This document shows, one piece after another, positions 1 through 8,091 of a stretch of DNA of 55,831 nt. This DNA is from Kluyvera ascorbata ATCC 33433 (lineage in GTDB: Bacteria; Pseudomonadota; Gammaproteobacteria; Enterobacterales; Enterobacteriaceae). The position numbers were made by a program, and so were the translations under genes. The stretch is taken from contig NZ_JMPL01000018.1 of NCBI RefSeq assembly GCF_000735365.1, positions 1 to 55,831 of the forward strand, written 5' to 3'. The notes beneath the pieces were generated by a model, which was given only the letters and a program-made list of their open reading frames with translations, searched no databases and was not told where the DNA came from. The first letter of the stretch is position 1. Every line of letters begins with the position of its first letter.

Positions 1-348
1 GTTCACCTGGGCTTCAATCTGGTCTTTCGGCAGCTTGCTCAGCTTCAGGCCGAACGCCAGATTCTCACGCACGGTCATATGCGGATACAGCGCATAGTTC
101 TGGAACACCATCGCAATCCCGCGCTCCTTTGGCGCCAGGTTGTTCACTATCTTCTCGCCGATACGAATTTCACCTCCGCTGATGGTTTCAAGTCCTGCCA
201 GCATCCGCAGCGTGGTGGATTTGGCGCAGCCGGACGGACCAACAATCACCATAAACTCCCCTTCCGCAATGTTAAGATCGATACCATGTACCGCTTTGAA
301 GCCGTTGGAGTAGACCTTTTCCAGTTTATTAAAAATCACTTCAGCCAT
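1..348 (-). CDS. togA: ABC transporter ATP-binding subunit (UgpC/MalK type), 3' part beyond window
   Basis: This is the N-terminal 116 residues of a sugar-importer ATPase; the gene runs off the left edge. A Walker A P-loop is visible at residues 37-45 (GPSGCAKST) and a Q-loop (VFQNYALYP) lies further on. The second glycine of the usual GCGKST is replaced by alanine. The gene is third in a minus-strand run after two permease genes, 12 bp downstream of the second, so it should energise that importer. The neighbouring ogl, GH105 and KdgM-type genes suggest oligogalacturonide or rhamnogalacturonide as substrate. The togA name rests on context, because this ATPase family is shared by many sugar systems. 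Confidence 0.85.
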   Translation of the reverse strand, partial: MAEVIFNKLEKVYSNGFKAVHGIDLNIAEGEFMVIVGPSGCAKSTTLRMLAGLETISGGEIRIGEKIVNNLAPKERGIAMVFQNYALYPHMTVRENLAFGLKLSKLPKDQIEAQVN

Positions 349-360
349 GATAGTTCCCTC

Positions 361-1263
361 TTAACCTTTAATTCCGCTGCTGGAGACACCCTGGACGAAG
401 TAGCGCTGCGCCAGGAAGAACACAATGATAGATGGCAGGATGGAGATACTCGCCATTGCCAGAATTTCGTTCCACGGCGCACCTTCGGTCACGTCGATGG
501 ACATTTTAAGCGCCAGGGCAATCGGATATTTATCCACGCTGTAGACGTAAATCAGCGGGCCGATAAAGTCGTTCATCGACCACATAAACTGGAACAGCGC
601 GACAGAGATAATCGCCGGTTTCAGAATCGGTACGACCACGTACCACAGCACCTGCCAGGAATTGCAGCCGTCAATCTGCGCCGCTTCTTCCATATCACGC
701 GGTACACCGCGCAGGAACTGAATCAGCATAAAGACGAAGAAGCCCTGAGTGGCAAACGCCGTCGGCAGATACAGTGGTAGGTAGCTGTTGAGCATGCCCA
801 TTTCACGGAACATCAGGTACTGAGGAATCAGCAGTACGGTACTTGGCAACAGCATGGTGGCGATGAGCGTGGCAAACCAGAACTTCTTCCACGGGATCTC
901 GAAGCGGGCAAAGCCGTAGGCCACGATGGTGGAAGAGACGATGGTCAGAATCACCTTCGGAATAACATATTTGAAGGTGTTAATCATATAGTGACCGAAG
1001 TCGTATTCCGTCCCGGTTTTCCAGCCGTTGATAAACCCATCCCAGGTGGCATGCACCGGCCAGAGATTCAGGGTGGTGAAAATTTCGTGGTTCGGTTTAA
1101 ACGATGCCGAGAACATCCACGCCAGCGGGTAAAGCATCATCAACCCGACCACCAGCAGAATGGTATATCGCAGCGAGCGACTGATTTTTTCGCGACGTAG
1201 CGTACGGGCTACTTCGCGTGCAGCCTCCTGCTCGGTCGCAGACATGGTGTGCAGATTAGCCAT
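361..1263 (-). CDS. togN: ABC sugar transporter permease, TogN-like
   Basis: A 300-residue inner-membrane permease of the MalG/CUT1 class with about six hydrophobic segments. The cytoplasmic EAA loop (EEAAQIDGCNSWQVLWYVVVP) that docks with the ATPase is visible in the C-terminal half. The reading frame is open further upstream, but the ATG at 1263 gives the normal family length and an 8-bp overlap with the upstream permease gene, typical of translational coupling. It is co-transcribed with the other permease and the ATPase. The substrate is inferred from neighbouring pectin-oligomer genes. Confidence 0.85.
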   Translation of the reverse strand: MANLHTMSATEQEAAREVARTLRREKISRSLRYTILLVVGLMMLYPLAWMFSASFKPNHEIFTTLNLWPVHATWDGFINGWKTGTEYDFGHYMINTFKYVIPKVILTIVSSTIVAYGFARFEIPWKKFWFATLIATMLLPSTVLLIPQYLMFREMGMLNSYLPLYLPTAFATQGFFVFMLIQFLRGVPRDMEEAAQIDGCNSWQVLWYVVVPILKPAIISVALFQFMWSMNDFIGPLIYVYSVDKYPIALALKMSIDVTEGAPWNEILAMASISILPSIIVFFLAQRYFVQGVSSSGIKG

Positions 1264-2146
1264 TTTTGCCTCCCTTATCGGCGGAGTAGAAGACCCAGTA
1301 TTTCGACGATTTGAAGGCAACGGCCGCAAAGGCAGCCACCACCAGGAACAGGACCCACGCCAACGCGGCACCGTAGCCCATATCAAAATATTTAAAGGCG
1401 GTATCGTAGATGTAGAGTGAGAACAGGTAGGTGTAGTAGGTCGGGCCTCCGCCGGTAATCACATACGGACCGGTAAATTCCTGGAAGGTGCCGCTGGTCT
1501 GCATAATGAAGTTAAAGAAGATAACCGGCGTTATCAGCGGCACCGTCACCTTGAGGAACATCTGCCACTTCGAGGCACCGTCAATCATCGCCGCTTCATA
1601 CTGCGACTGCGGAACGTTTTGCAACGCAGCCAGGAAGATGACCATCGCCGAACCAAACTGCCAGACGCGCAGCAGGGTTACGGAAATCAGCGCCAGAGAG
1701 GGTTCGCCCAGCCAGTTGATCGGGTCAACGCCAATCGCCCCGAGCATGCTGTTGAACAGGCCATCGATGGCGAATAATGCGCGCCACAACACCGCAATCG
1801 CCACCGAACTGCCGAGAATAGACGGGATGTAGTAGGCGGTACGGAAGAAGCCAATGCCCCGCAGTTTGAAATTCAACACGAAGGCAATGCCTAGCGCGAA
1901 CGCCAGCTTGACGGGAATAGTCAGAAATACGTAGACGAAGGTGACCGCCATCGATTTCCAGAAGAGCGGATCTTCCGTCAGCATGTAGCGATAGTTTTCA
2001 ATGCCGTTAAATTCCGGCGGGCTCATTAAATCATACTGGGTGAAACTCAATAGAAACGACGAAATAAAGGGAAATGCGGTAAAGACCACTAGCCCTATTA
2101 TGTACGGCGAGATCCATGCCAGCCCTAATAACTTATTCTCGTTCAT
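1256..2146 (-). CDS. togM: ABC sugar transporter permease, TogM-like
   Basis: A 296-residue permease of the MalF/UgpA class and first gene of the transporter run. Its EAA loop reads EAAMIDGASKWQMFLKVTVP. The ATG at 2146 follows a good AGAGGA ribosome site; the longer open frame back to 2218 would run into the promoter region. It pairs with the next permease (8-bp overlap) as the heterodimeric membrane channel of a CUT1 importer. The likely cargo is unsaturated oligogalacturonides brought in by the porin and binding protein encoded nearby. Confidence 0.85.
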   Translation of the reverse strand: MNENKLLGLAWISPYIIGLVVFTAFPFISSFLLSFTQYDLMSPPEFNGIENYRYMLTEDPLFWKSMAVTFVYVFLTIPVKLAFALGIAFVLNFKLRGIGFFRTAYYIPSILGSSVAIAVLWRALFAIDGLFNSMLGAIGVDPINWLGEPSLALISVTLLRVWQFGSAMVIFLAALQNVPQSQYEAAMIDGASKWQMFLKVTVPLITPVIFFNFIMQTSGTFQEFTGPYVITGGGPTYYTYLFSLYIYDTAFKYFDMGYGAALAWVLFLVVAAFAAVAFKSSKYWVFYSADKGGKNG

Positions 2147-2203
2147 AGATTCCTCTAATATAATAAAGATATCTTGCAAGACGTTCCGTGATATCGGAGG
2201 TAC

Positions 2204-2219
2204 AGTGATCTTTATCACA
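2204..2219. promoter_or_regulatory. CRP-cAMP site in the togM/araC divergent promoter region
   Basis: AGTGA-N6-TCACA matches the CRP consensus TGTGA-N6-TCACA at nine of ten defined bases. It sits 58 bp upstream of the togM start and about 120 bp upstream of araC. Catabolite control of pectin-oligomer uptake fits this placement. Confidence 0.7.
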
Positions 2220-2263
2220 TTTAATATTAGCTAATAAAAATTAGCTGTGAACTTTAGCAAAAA

Positions 2264-2282
2264 AATGAAAAAACATTTCATT
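2264..2282. promoter_or_regulatory. KdgR operator
   Basis: A perfect 7-bp inverted repeat AATGAAA-N5-TTTCATT fits the KdgR consensus AATRAAA-YRYYR-TTTYATT in both half-sites, although the spacer is off consensus. It lies between togM and the divergent araC gene. KdgR is the IclR-family repressor of pectin catabolism, released by 2-keto-3-deoxygluconate. Its gene is not in this window. Confidence 0.75.
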
Positions 2283-2338
2283 TTATAAAGATTAAACCCT
2301 ATAGTCGGAAAATAATCTCTCTTTTGAAGGCTGCCGCT

Positions 2339-3187
2339 ATGGCTTTGCGTCGTCACGCTACCTATTTCCCTGAAAATGCATCGCTGATGATTAAGCACAT
2401 CGCGGATCAGGATATCTGTCCCCTGCATGCCCATGACTTTTACGAAATGGTCTGTGTCTCTTCAGGGAGCGGTATGCACGTTATCGACGGCATTTCATGG
2501 CCTATCAGTTGCGGTTCCGTGTTTATCATCGCGCCGAATGAAGAACATTATTTTGAGAAAGTGGAAAAGCTATCGCTGCTCAATATTCTCATTCATCCCG
2601 ACTTCTTGACGGATACCCTACTCACGTTGCTGGCTAACTTCGTGCCAAATAAACAATTTATGGCCACGCATCAAACCATCGTACATAGTGCATTTTATAC
2701 CAACCTATTAAATGAAGAGCTCAACAAAGAATTAGCCTGGCGTTCCGTCATGCTGGAGACATTATTCACCCAACTCGTCGTGTTTTTACAGCGAGGTCAT
2801 GTTAGTCAGACAACTAATGATTGTGCCAAAGAAGATTCTATTATCTATCTGCTAAATTATTTGCATCACAATTATGCAAATGATCAATTAAGCATTGATT
2901 ACCTGGCACAAAAATTTAATATCCAAAAGCGCATGCTGGAACGTAAAGTACAGTCGATTACTGCGCTCACACCGAATGATTACATTACTCACGTCCGCTT
3001 ATGCCATGCCATGAACCTGCTGGTCACCTCGGAGCAGTCCATCACCGATATCGCCTACCTGTGCGGTTTTAACGACAGCAACTACTTCTCTCATCGTTTC
3101 AAACTCTTTTTCGGCATGCCGCCGCGCACGGTGCGCAAGTACGGGCTGTTTCCGCTGATAAACCACCGTACGGCTCTCCAGTCCTGA
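2339..3187 (+). CDS. AraC/XylS-family transcriptional regulator of the pectin-oligomer locus
   Basis: A 282-residue regulator with an N-terminal cupin-like sensor domain (HAHDFYEMVCVSSGSG, residues about 30-100) and two C-terminal helix-turn-helix motifs (LSIDYLAQKFNIQKRMLE and ITDIAYLCGFNDSNYFSHRF). Overall it resembles RhaS/RhaR-type sugar regulators. The ATG at 2339 is preceded by GAAGG with 8-bp spacing; the in-frame TTG at 2324 overlaps that site and is unlikely. It diverges from togMNA and converges on the GH105 gene, so it probably activates the locus in response to a sugar, perhaps rhamnose or a rhamnogalacturonan product. The inducer is unknown. Confidence 0.85.
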   Translation: MALRRHATYFPENASLMIKHIADQDICPLHAHDFYEMVCVSSGSGMHVIDGISWPISCGSVFIIAPNEEHYFEKVEKLSLLNILIHPDFLTDTLLTLLANFVPNKQFMATHQTIVHSAFYTNLLNEELNKELAWRSVMLETLFTQLVVFLQRGHVSQTTNDCAKEDSIIYLLNYLHHNYANDQLSIDYLAQKFNIQKRMLERKVQSITALTPNDYITHVRLCHAMNLLVTSEQSITDIAYLCGFNDSNYFSHRFKLFFGMPPRTVRKYGLFPLINHRTALQS

Positions 3188-3206
3188 GACGGAGAGCCGC
3201 TGTGGC

Positions 3207-4316
3207 TCAGATAAACAGATTTTGATACTCAATCAGCGCCAGCATCGCCATCGCCTGTCCATACGGCATGGAAGTACGTTCGATATTGCGATAGTAGTCG
3301 AGATCCTTGCCCATTCCGGTGCCGAAAGAAACGTTCTCCAGCTCGCCCTGCGAGCTAATTTGCCGCATGACGCCTTCCGCCGCCGCTACCCCGGTCGCCA
3401 GGAAACGTTTATCAATATAGCGCTTACGCACCGCCTTCAGAATGCCGTAGGCGAAGCCTGCCGAGGCGGACGATTCCAGGTAGGAAGTTGGGTCATCCAG
3501 CAGCGTGTGCCAGAGTCCGCTCTCTTTATCCTGCCGCTCCGCCAGCGCAGCAACCTGACGCGAGAGTTGCCCTAGCAGGAATTCGCGAACCGGGTCGCCC
3601 TGCGGCAAATCGAGCATCTCAATAAAGTCAGGGATTGCCACCGTTACCCAGCTATTACCTCGTCCCCACAGCGCTTTGGCGTAGTGGTGTCGGCCCTCGA
3701 AATTCCAGCCGTGATACCACAACCCCGTCGGGGCATCACACAGATACTGAGAATGAAGCAGAAACTGCCGCTTGGCCTCTTCAACCCATTCCGGACGATT
3801 CAGCACCTGGCCCGCTTTTGCCAGCGGCATCACGCTCATCATCAGCGTGTCGTCCCACAGCTGTTGATGGTGCGCATAATTAAAGGTCATATGCTGTAAA
3901 CCACCGAGCTCGGTGCGTGGCATTTCGTACATCACCCAGTTGGCCCAGCATTCAATATAGCGCTTCCATGGCGTGTAGCCATTCTCTTCGTACACCGAGG
4001 CCAGCGTCAGCATCGGGGCCATGGTGTTAACATTTTTGGTCGGCGTGCCTTCACGGAAACGATCCGCGAACCACTGCTCAATAATCGCCAGCCAGCGCGG
4101 GTCTCGGGTTTGCTGCCAGTACTGCCAGAGCCCGTAGAGACCTACGCCGTGGGTCCACTCCCAGCCGCCCCAGCCTTTGGTGTCGACCACGCGTCCATCG
4201 GCCAGCGTCATCAGAAACGCGCCGTTTTCATCGCGAATGTTCACCAGCGCATCAATCAGTTTTTCCGTCATCAGCACCGTTTCATCGGCGCTAAACTGCA
4301 GTTGTTTCCTCTCCAT
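3207..4316 (-). CDS. Glycoside hydrolase family 105/88, unsaturated rhamnogalacturonyl hydrolase-like
   Basis: A 369-residue protein with the alternating aromatic and glycine pattern of the alpha6/alpha6 barrel seen in YteR/YesR/RhiN-type enzymes. Visible are an N-terminal WGGWEWTHGVGLYGLWQYW segment and LWDDTLMM, which carries the family's catalytic aspartate. Such enzymes remove the unsaturated uronic acid from the non-reducing end of lyase products in the cytoplasm. There is no signal peptide. The ATG at 4316 follows GGGGAG; the gene lies 9 bp after the binding-protein gene and is the last of the ogl operon. It converges on araC. Confidence 0.85.
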   Translation of the reverse strand: MERKQLQFSADETVLMTEKLIDALVNIRDENGAFLMTLADGRVVDTKGWGGWEWTHGVGLYGLWQYWQQTRDPRWLAIIEQWFADRFREGTPTKNVNTMAPMLTLASVYEENGYTPWKRYIECWANWVMYEMPRTELGGLQHMTFNYAHHQQLWDDTLMMSVMPLAKAGQVLNRPEWVEEAKRQFLLHSQYLCDAPTGLWYHGWNFEGRHHYAKALWGRGNSWVTVAIPDFIEMLDLPQGDPVREFLLGQLSRQVAALAERQDKESGLWHTLLDDPTSYLESSASAGFAYGILKAVRKRYIDKRFLATGVAAAEGVMRQISSQGELENVSFGTGMGKDLDYYRNIERTSMPYGQAMAMLALIEYQNLFI

Positions 4317-4325
4317 GAACTCCCC

Positions 4326-5618
4326 TTACTTCGTCGGTGCATGTTTACGCAGCGCGCGCTTCGCCGTGCGTTCAAACTCTTTTGCCGCGTCTTGTGCGCT
4401 AATTTTGCCGTAATCGATCCGCTGGGTGAGATCCAGCCAGTACTGTTCGATCTCTGGGTTTTTAAAGTACGGTGAGACGTAGACGTTGTCCGACGGCATG
4501 CTTTCGACCAGCTTTAGTCCGGTTATCACTGGGTCATTCGGCTGCGCCATATTGGTTTTCAGCACGAAGTCTGCCGCCGCTTTGCTGACCGGGAAGCCGC
4601 GCTCCAGCCCCATTAACTGTACGCCTTCCGGCTGGTTAACCATAAAATCAAGCAGCATCGCCGCCTCTTTCGGGTGCTGCGTGTTGCGGCTGATGGCAAA
4701 GATCATCGATGGTTTGATAAACAGCCCCGCATCCTTGGCGCCCGGCAGCAGCGGATATGGCCCCACTTCGAGTTTCGCCGGTGGTGCCAGAGTGTCTTCA
4801 TATTTGGCGACCGCCGAGCTCATCAGGTTTGAGCCGCCAAATTCGCCGTTGATCCACGGTTTCATCTCAAACGGCTGCGCTTTGCCAAAGGATTGAATGT
4901 ACTTCTGGCTTGGCAGGACGTGCTCGGCAACCAGTTTCTGGTAGACCTGTACAAACTCCAGCCATTGCGCTTCGCTGTAGGTGAACTCCCCTTTCTCATT
5001 GAGCATCGGCTGGTTGTATTTCTGTACCATCCACGAGTTAATCAGCTCCATTGAAGTGGTGACGATCGCCGGATAGTAGTTATCCCCGAGCTTCTCTTTA
5101 AACACGTGACCAGCGGCAAAGAGTTCATCCCAGGTTTTCGGGTAGGCCAGCCCGGCTTTCTTCCAGGTTTCGGTGTTGTAGTAGAGAATAGGCGCCACCA
5201 GCGACACCGGCAGCCCCTGCACTTTGCCATTGACGGTTACGGTGCTGAGCTTGCCCGCATAGTTGTCCAGCCCTACCTCTTTGCTGAGCTGGTTAAGATC
5301 GTAAAAGCCATTACCCGACCGCGAAAACACCTGAATCCAGCTCCAGTCGAGCTGCATTACGTCAGGTTCATTCTTCCCGGCTATCTGCGTGGAAAGGCGT
5401 GATACGAAGCCATCCCAGCCAGTATACTCCGCTTTCACCTTGATATTCGGGTGCGCCTGTTCGAAGGCGCGGATGGTTTTCAGCGTGTTCTGGTGGCGAG
5501 AGTTAGCGCCCCACCAGGCCACGCGCAGCGTCACCGTATCACTGTCATCAGCAAAGGTCGGTGTCGCGCACAGCATGCCGCTACAGGCGAGCATTAATGA
5601 GAAGGCGATCTTTTTCAT
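4326..5618 (-). CDS. togB: Periplasmic oligosaccharide-binding protein of the ABC transporter, TogB-like
   Basis: A 430-residue extracellular solute-binding protein (family 1, MalE/UgpB class). A signal peptide ends at PTFA before DDSD (about residue 23). The mature protein shows the usual Trp-rich binding-protein pattern (VAWWGAN near the start, VMQLDWSWIQVF). The start codon overlaps the ogl stop (ATGA), so the two are translationally coupled. It is separated from its presumed permeases by araC and GH105, unlike a contiguous togMNAB arrangement. The substrate assignment rests on ogl and the KdgM-type porin next door. Confidence 0.85.
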   Translation of the reverse strand: MKKIAFSLMLACSGMLCATPTFADDSDTVTLRVAWWGANSRHQNTLKTIRAFEQAHPNIKVKAEYTGWDGFVSRLSTQIAGKNEPDVMQLDWSWIQVFSRSGNGFYDLNQLSKEVGLDNYAGKLSTVTVNGKVQGLPVSLVAPILYYNTETWKKAGLAYPKTWDELFAAGHVFKEKLGDNYYPAIVTTSMELINSWMVQKYNQPMLNEKGEFTYSEAQWLEFVQVYQKLVAEHVLPSQKYIQSFGKAQPFEMKPWINGEFGGSNLMSSAVAKYEDTLAPPAKLEVGPYPLLPGAKDAGLFIKPSMIFAISRNTQHPKEAAMLLDFMVNQPEGVQLMGLERGFPVSKAAADFVLKTNMAQPNDPVITGLKLVESMPSDNVYVSPYFKNPEIEQYWLDLTQRIDYGKISAQDAAKEFERTAKRALRKHAPTK

Positions 5619-6787
5619 TTAGAGCTTCCTTTTAGTAAAGGGGCTATCTCCGCCAGATAGACGGCAGGCAAACCATCGCGGTCAGAGGTATAGAGCACGT
5701 GGCTTAGGTCCGGGCTAAAAGAGGGATGCGGATGGCTTGCCTGACACTGCCCATCGATAACGCGCCAGGAGGTGTCGTGGCGGGTAATTTTGCGCGTGTG
5801 CTTTTGGTCTGGCGCAAACAGGTAAAGCCACGGGTCGGTTAACGCCGTATAGCCACCCTCATCGGTTAAATCAACCGGTGTACCACAGCCGTCACCGACC
5901 AGGAGCGACCCGTCGTGGTTACTCATCAGATGCGAACAGGCGGGCATTTCCATCACCTTCTCACTCTGCACGCTACCGGCCAGCGTCTGACAAATGTGCC
6001 GCTGATGCGTCTCTTTATGCAGCGAGACGAAAACGATGCGCGAACCGTCAGGCACCCAAAATTCGTGGGTAAAGGTTTCCGCCTCCGGCTGGCTGACCGG
6101 CGTGGAGAGGCCGGTCGGGCGGTCGTACAGCCAAATGCGGTTACGGATCAGATCGTGTGGCCCTTCATGGCAGTACATGATGGTGTTGGTGTCGTTCGGA
6201 CGAAAACCGGGATGCCCCAGCCAGCGCGACTCTTCAAACAGAATCTCGGTTCGTCCAGTAGCGAGGTCGACAACTTCGCAACGCGTTGTCGGGTTCATAT
6301 GATACTGACGCTGGAAATCATTCCAGTCATTCAGCGGTATCCAGGTTTCCGCCGATAACGACATACCAATCATCTTGCTGCCGGTACTATCTGGTGCCCA
6401 GGCGCTGGTACTGACCCACTGTGAAGGCAGCTCATAGAGAATCTCTTCGCGCAAACTATCCAGTTCTACACGGACGATATGGCGGTTCTGCCGCATAAAG
6501 ATCAGCGCGCTGTCGTCCTGCGTGATGAAGCCGTCAAAGCTATTGTCGCCAGGGCCTTCCGTCAGTTGACGCAGCGTATGCTGCTGCAAATCCAGCAGCC
6601 AGTAGTTCCAGTTGCCTTCATCCACACCGCCAATCAGCAGTTGCCTGCCTTGCTGCGAAAAGCACTTCTGATAGAAGTAGTTGCGATGAAAGATACGATC
6701 CCGCGGCGTTAGCCGTACCACGCGAACCTGCGTGACGGGGTCAATTTCAGATGTAAACGTCAGTGGAGTGACATCACCCTTTGCCAT
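5615..6787 (-). CDS. ogl: Oligogalacturonate lyase (polysaccharide lyase family 22)
   Basis: A 390-residue cytoplasmic seven-bladed propeller enzyme that splits short unsaturated galacturonides to 4-deoxy-5-keto-uronate. Metal-site residues known in this family are recognisable: QASHPH at about residues 349-354 matches the Q-x2-H-x-H manganese ligands, and FTHEFW and SHLMSNHDG supply further histidines. Length matches the family. It is first in an ogl-togB-GH105 operon, with its stop overlapping togB (ATGA). The promoter should lie in 6790-7020. Confidence 0.92.
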   Translation of the reverse strand: MAKGDVTPLTFTSEIDPVTQVRVVRLTPRDRIFHRNYFYQKCFSQQGRQLLIGGVDEGNWNYWLLDLQQHTLRQLTEGPGDNSFDGFITQDDSALIFMRQNRHIVRVELDSLREEILYELPSQWVSTSAWAPDSTGSKMIGMSLSAETWIPLNDWNDFQRQYHMNPTTRCEVVDLATGRTEILFEESRWLGHPGFRPNDTNTIMYCHEGPHDLIRNRIWLYDRPTGLSTPVSQPEAETFTHEFWVPDGSRIVFVSLHKETHQRHICQTLAGSVQSEKVMEMPACSHLMSNHDGSLLVGDGCGTPVDLTDEGGYTALTDPWLYLFAPDQKHTRKITRHDTSWRVIDGQCQASHPHPSFSPDLSHVLYTSDRDGLPAVYLAEIAPLLKGSSK

Positions 6788-7211
6788 AGTGTCCTCAATG
6801 TCAGGAGTTGTCTGGTCGATTCAAAGGCATCCCAGGATGCGGATTCTCCCATCAGGCCAGGCTGACAGGAGTCGCTCACAGCATGCCGAGGCGCTCCGAC
6901 AATAACCTTTGAAATAAAGACAAAGCCTGTTACCGGGTGACGCAATAACAAAGGTTGCAGCGTTATCATGAATAATTTCAGCCATGCTCACATTCTTAAC
7001 ACGACAAATATCTTTCTTAGCTTTCCCGACAAAAAAACTAAACAGTTGGTGGTTTTATAAAGGTTTTAACTCAGCGACGGATGCTTAACTACGGGCGTTC
7101 ATTTAGCGAAAGCTTGCCAGCAGCGGCAATTAATACCTCAGCAGACTTACGTGGAGTGAACTGAGTGCATTTTTAATGCCTTATTCAAATAATAACGAGG
7201 AAAGAATTATT
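6788..7211. promoter_or_regulatory. Divergent ogl / kdgM-like promoter region with an 8-bp inverted repeat
   Basis: This 424-bp gene-free region separates ogl from the porin gene. AACCTTTG (6904-6911) and CAAAGGTT (6949-6956) form a perfect inverted repeat spaced by 37 bp. Between them lies a near-palindrome GTTAC-CGG-GTGAC. No convincing KdgR box or CRP site was found, although both flanking genes would be expected to be controlled that way. The paired arms could be two sites for a dimeric regulator such as the local AraC protein, or an RNA stem. Confidence 0.35.
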
Positions 7212-7967
7212 ATGTTATCCGGTAAATACCTTATAGCAGGTTGCGCTTTATTAACCAGTAACGTTGTACTGGCTGAAGAATATACCTCTCCAATCCGCTC
7301 GCTGAGCCTCGACTACCGTCATGAGTACCGAGTGCGTGACCGTACTCACTATGACAAACTAAACATGTCTGCGGCCTTGCCGGATAATTATAATTTTTCA
7401 ATTGAGACTAAATACAAGACAGGTGGCAATGATCCGCAGGATAAATGGTATAATGATCCGGTCATCAACGCCGTCGAACTTACATTATCGAAATCGTTTA
7501 CCTTCGGTAATTTTAAAATAGCGCCACTCATCCAACCCGAATTCAACAGTGAAAGAACGGAATGGAAATTCGGATTTGTACCCTGGTATACGATTAATGA
7601 AAATTGGGCTATAGGAGGGATGTATCGTTTTGAACTGACTGATTATGCTAACGACCCAGACTGCGGATATAACGGTGATAAATCCTGTAGCACCAATAAA
7701 CATCGCACCGTTAACCGTGGCGATCTCTATTTACGCTATACCCTGGACCGTTTCTCTACTACCTACAAATTCATCTACAAGCACGGTGATGAAGTGCTTT
7801 GGGGAAACCAGAACTACGATTATGAGCAGGAATGGCAGTTTGACTATTCACTTGGGGATAAAAAAGAGTGGAAACCGTATGTCACCTTTGGCGACATTGG
7901 CCGCTCGTCAAAATCCACCGAGCGCCAGTTCCGTCTGCGTATGGGGGTAGTTTACACCTTTAAATAA
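7212..7967 (+). CDS. Oligogalacturonate-specific porin, KdgM family
   Basis: A 251-residue outer-membrane protein. The signal peptide MLSGKYLIAGCALLTSNVVLA precedes EEYTSP. The mature part has alternating aromatic beta-strands and ends in YTFK, close to the usual terminal aromatic residue but with one extra lysine. The ATG at 7212 follows an ACGAGGAAAG site. KdgM-type 12-strand barrels let pectin oligomers cross the outer membrane, which fits the divergent ogl operon and the ABC transporter. The family has several paralogues (KdgM, KdgN, NanC), so the symbol is left open. Confidence 0.85.
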   Translation: MLSGKYLIAGCALLTSNVVLAEEYTSPIRSLSLDYRHEYRVRDRTHYDKLNMSAALPDNYNFSIETKYKTGGNDPQDKWYNDPVINAVELTLSKSFTFGNFKIAPLIQPEFNSERTEWKFGFVPWYTINENWAIGGMYRFELTDYANDPDCGYNGDKSCSTNKHRTVNRGDLYLRYTLDRFSTTYKFIYKHGDEVLWGNQNYDYEQEWQFDYSLGDKKEWKPYVTFGDIGRSSKSTERQFRLRMGVVYTFK

Positions 7968-7975
7968 GCATTATT

Positions 7976-8091
7976 CCTCTCACGCCGGATTGGCGTGAGA
8001 GGCGCGTTTCTGTTCAACATGCCACGCTAGCGTTTTCTTTTGCTGCAATTGCCAACGTCCGTTTTGGGGCCCGCCGTCGGCCCCTTTTTTT
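7976..8091 (+). terminator. Two hairpins closing the porin gene
   Basis: An 11-bp stem CCTCTCACGCC / GGCGTGAGAGG lies at 7976-8002. A second hairpin, GGGGCC / GGCCCC, at 8066-8084 is followed by seven T residues that run into the acnA stop codon. The second is a good rho-independent terminator on the plus strand and separates the convergent porin and acnA genes. Confidence 0.75.

Noticed and set aside
7001-7060. Possible KdgR box near the ogl/kdgM promoters
   Set aside because: Only one half (GGTTTTAT) resembles the motif; the other arm matches at about three of seven positions.
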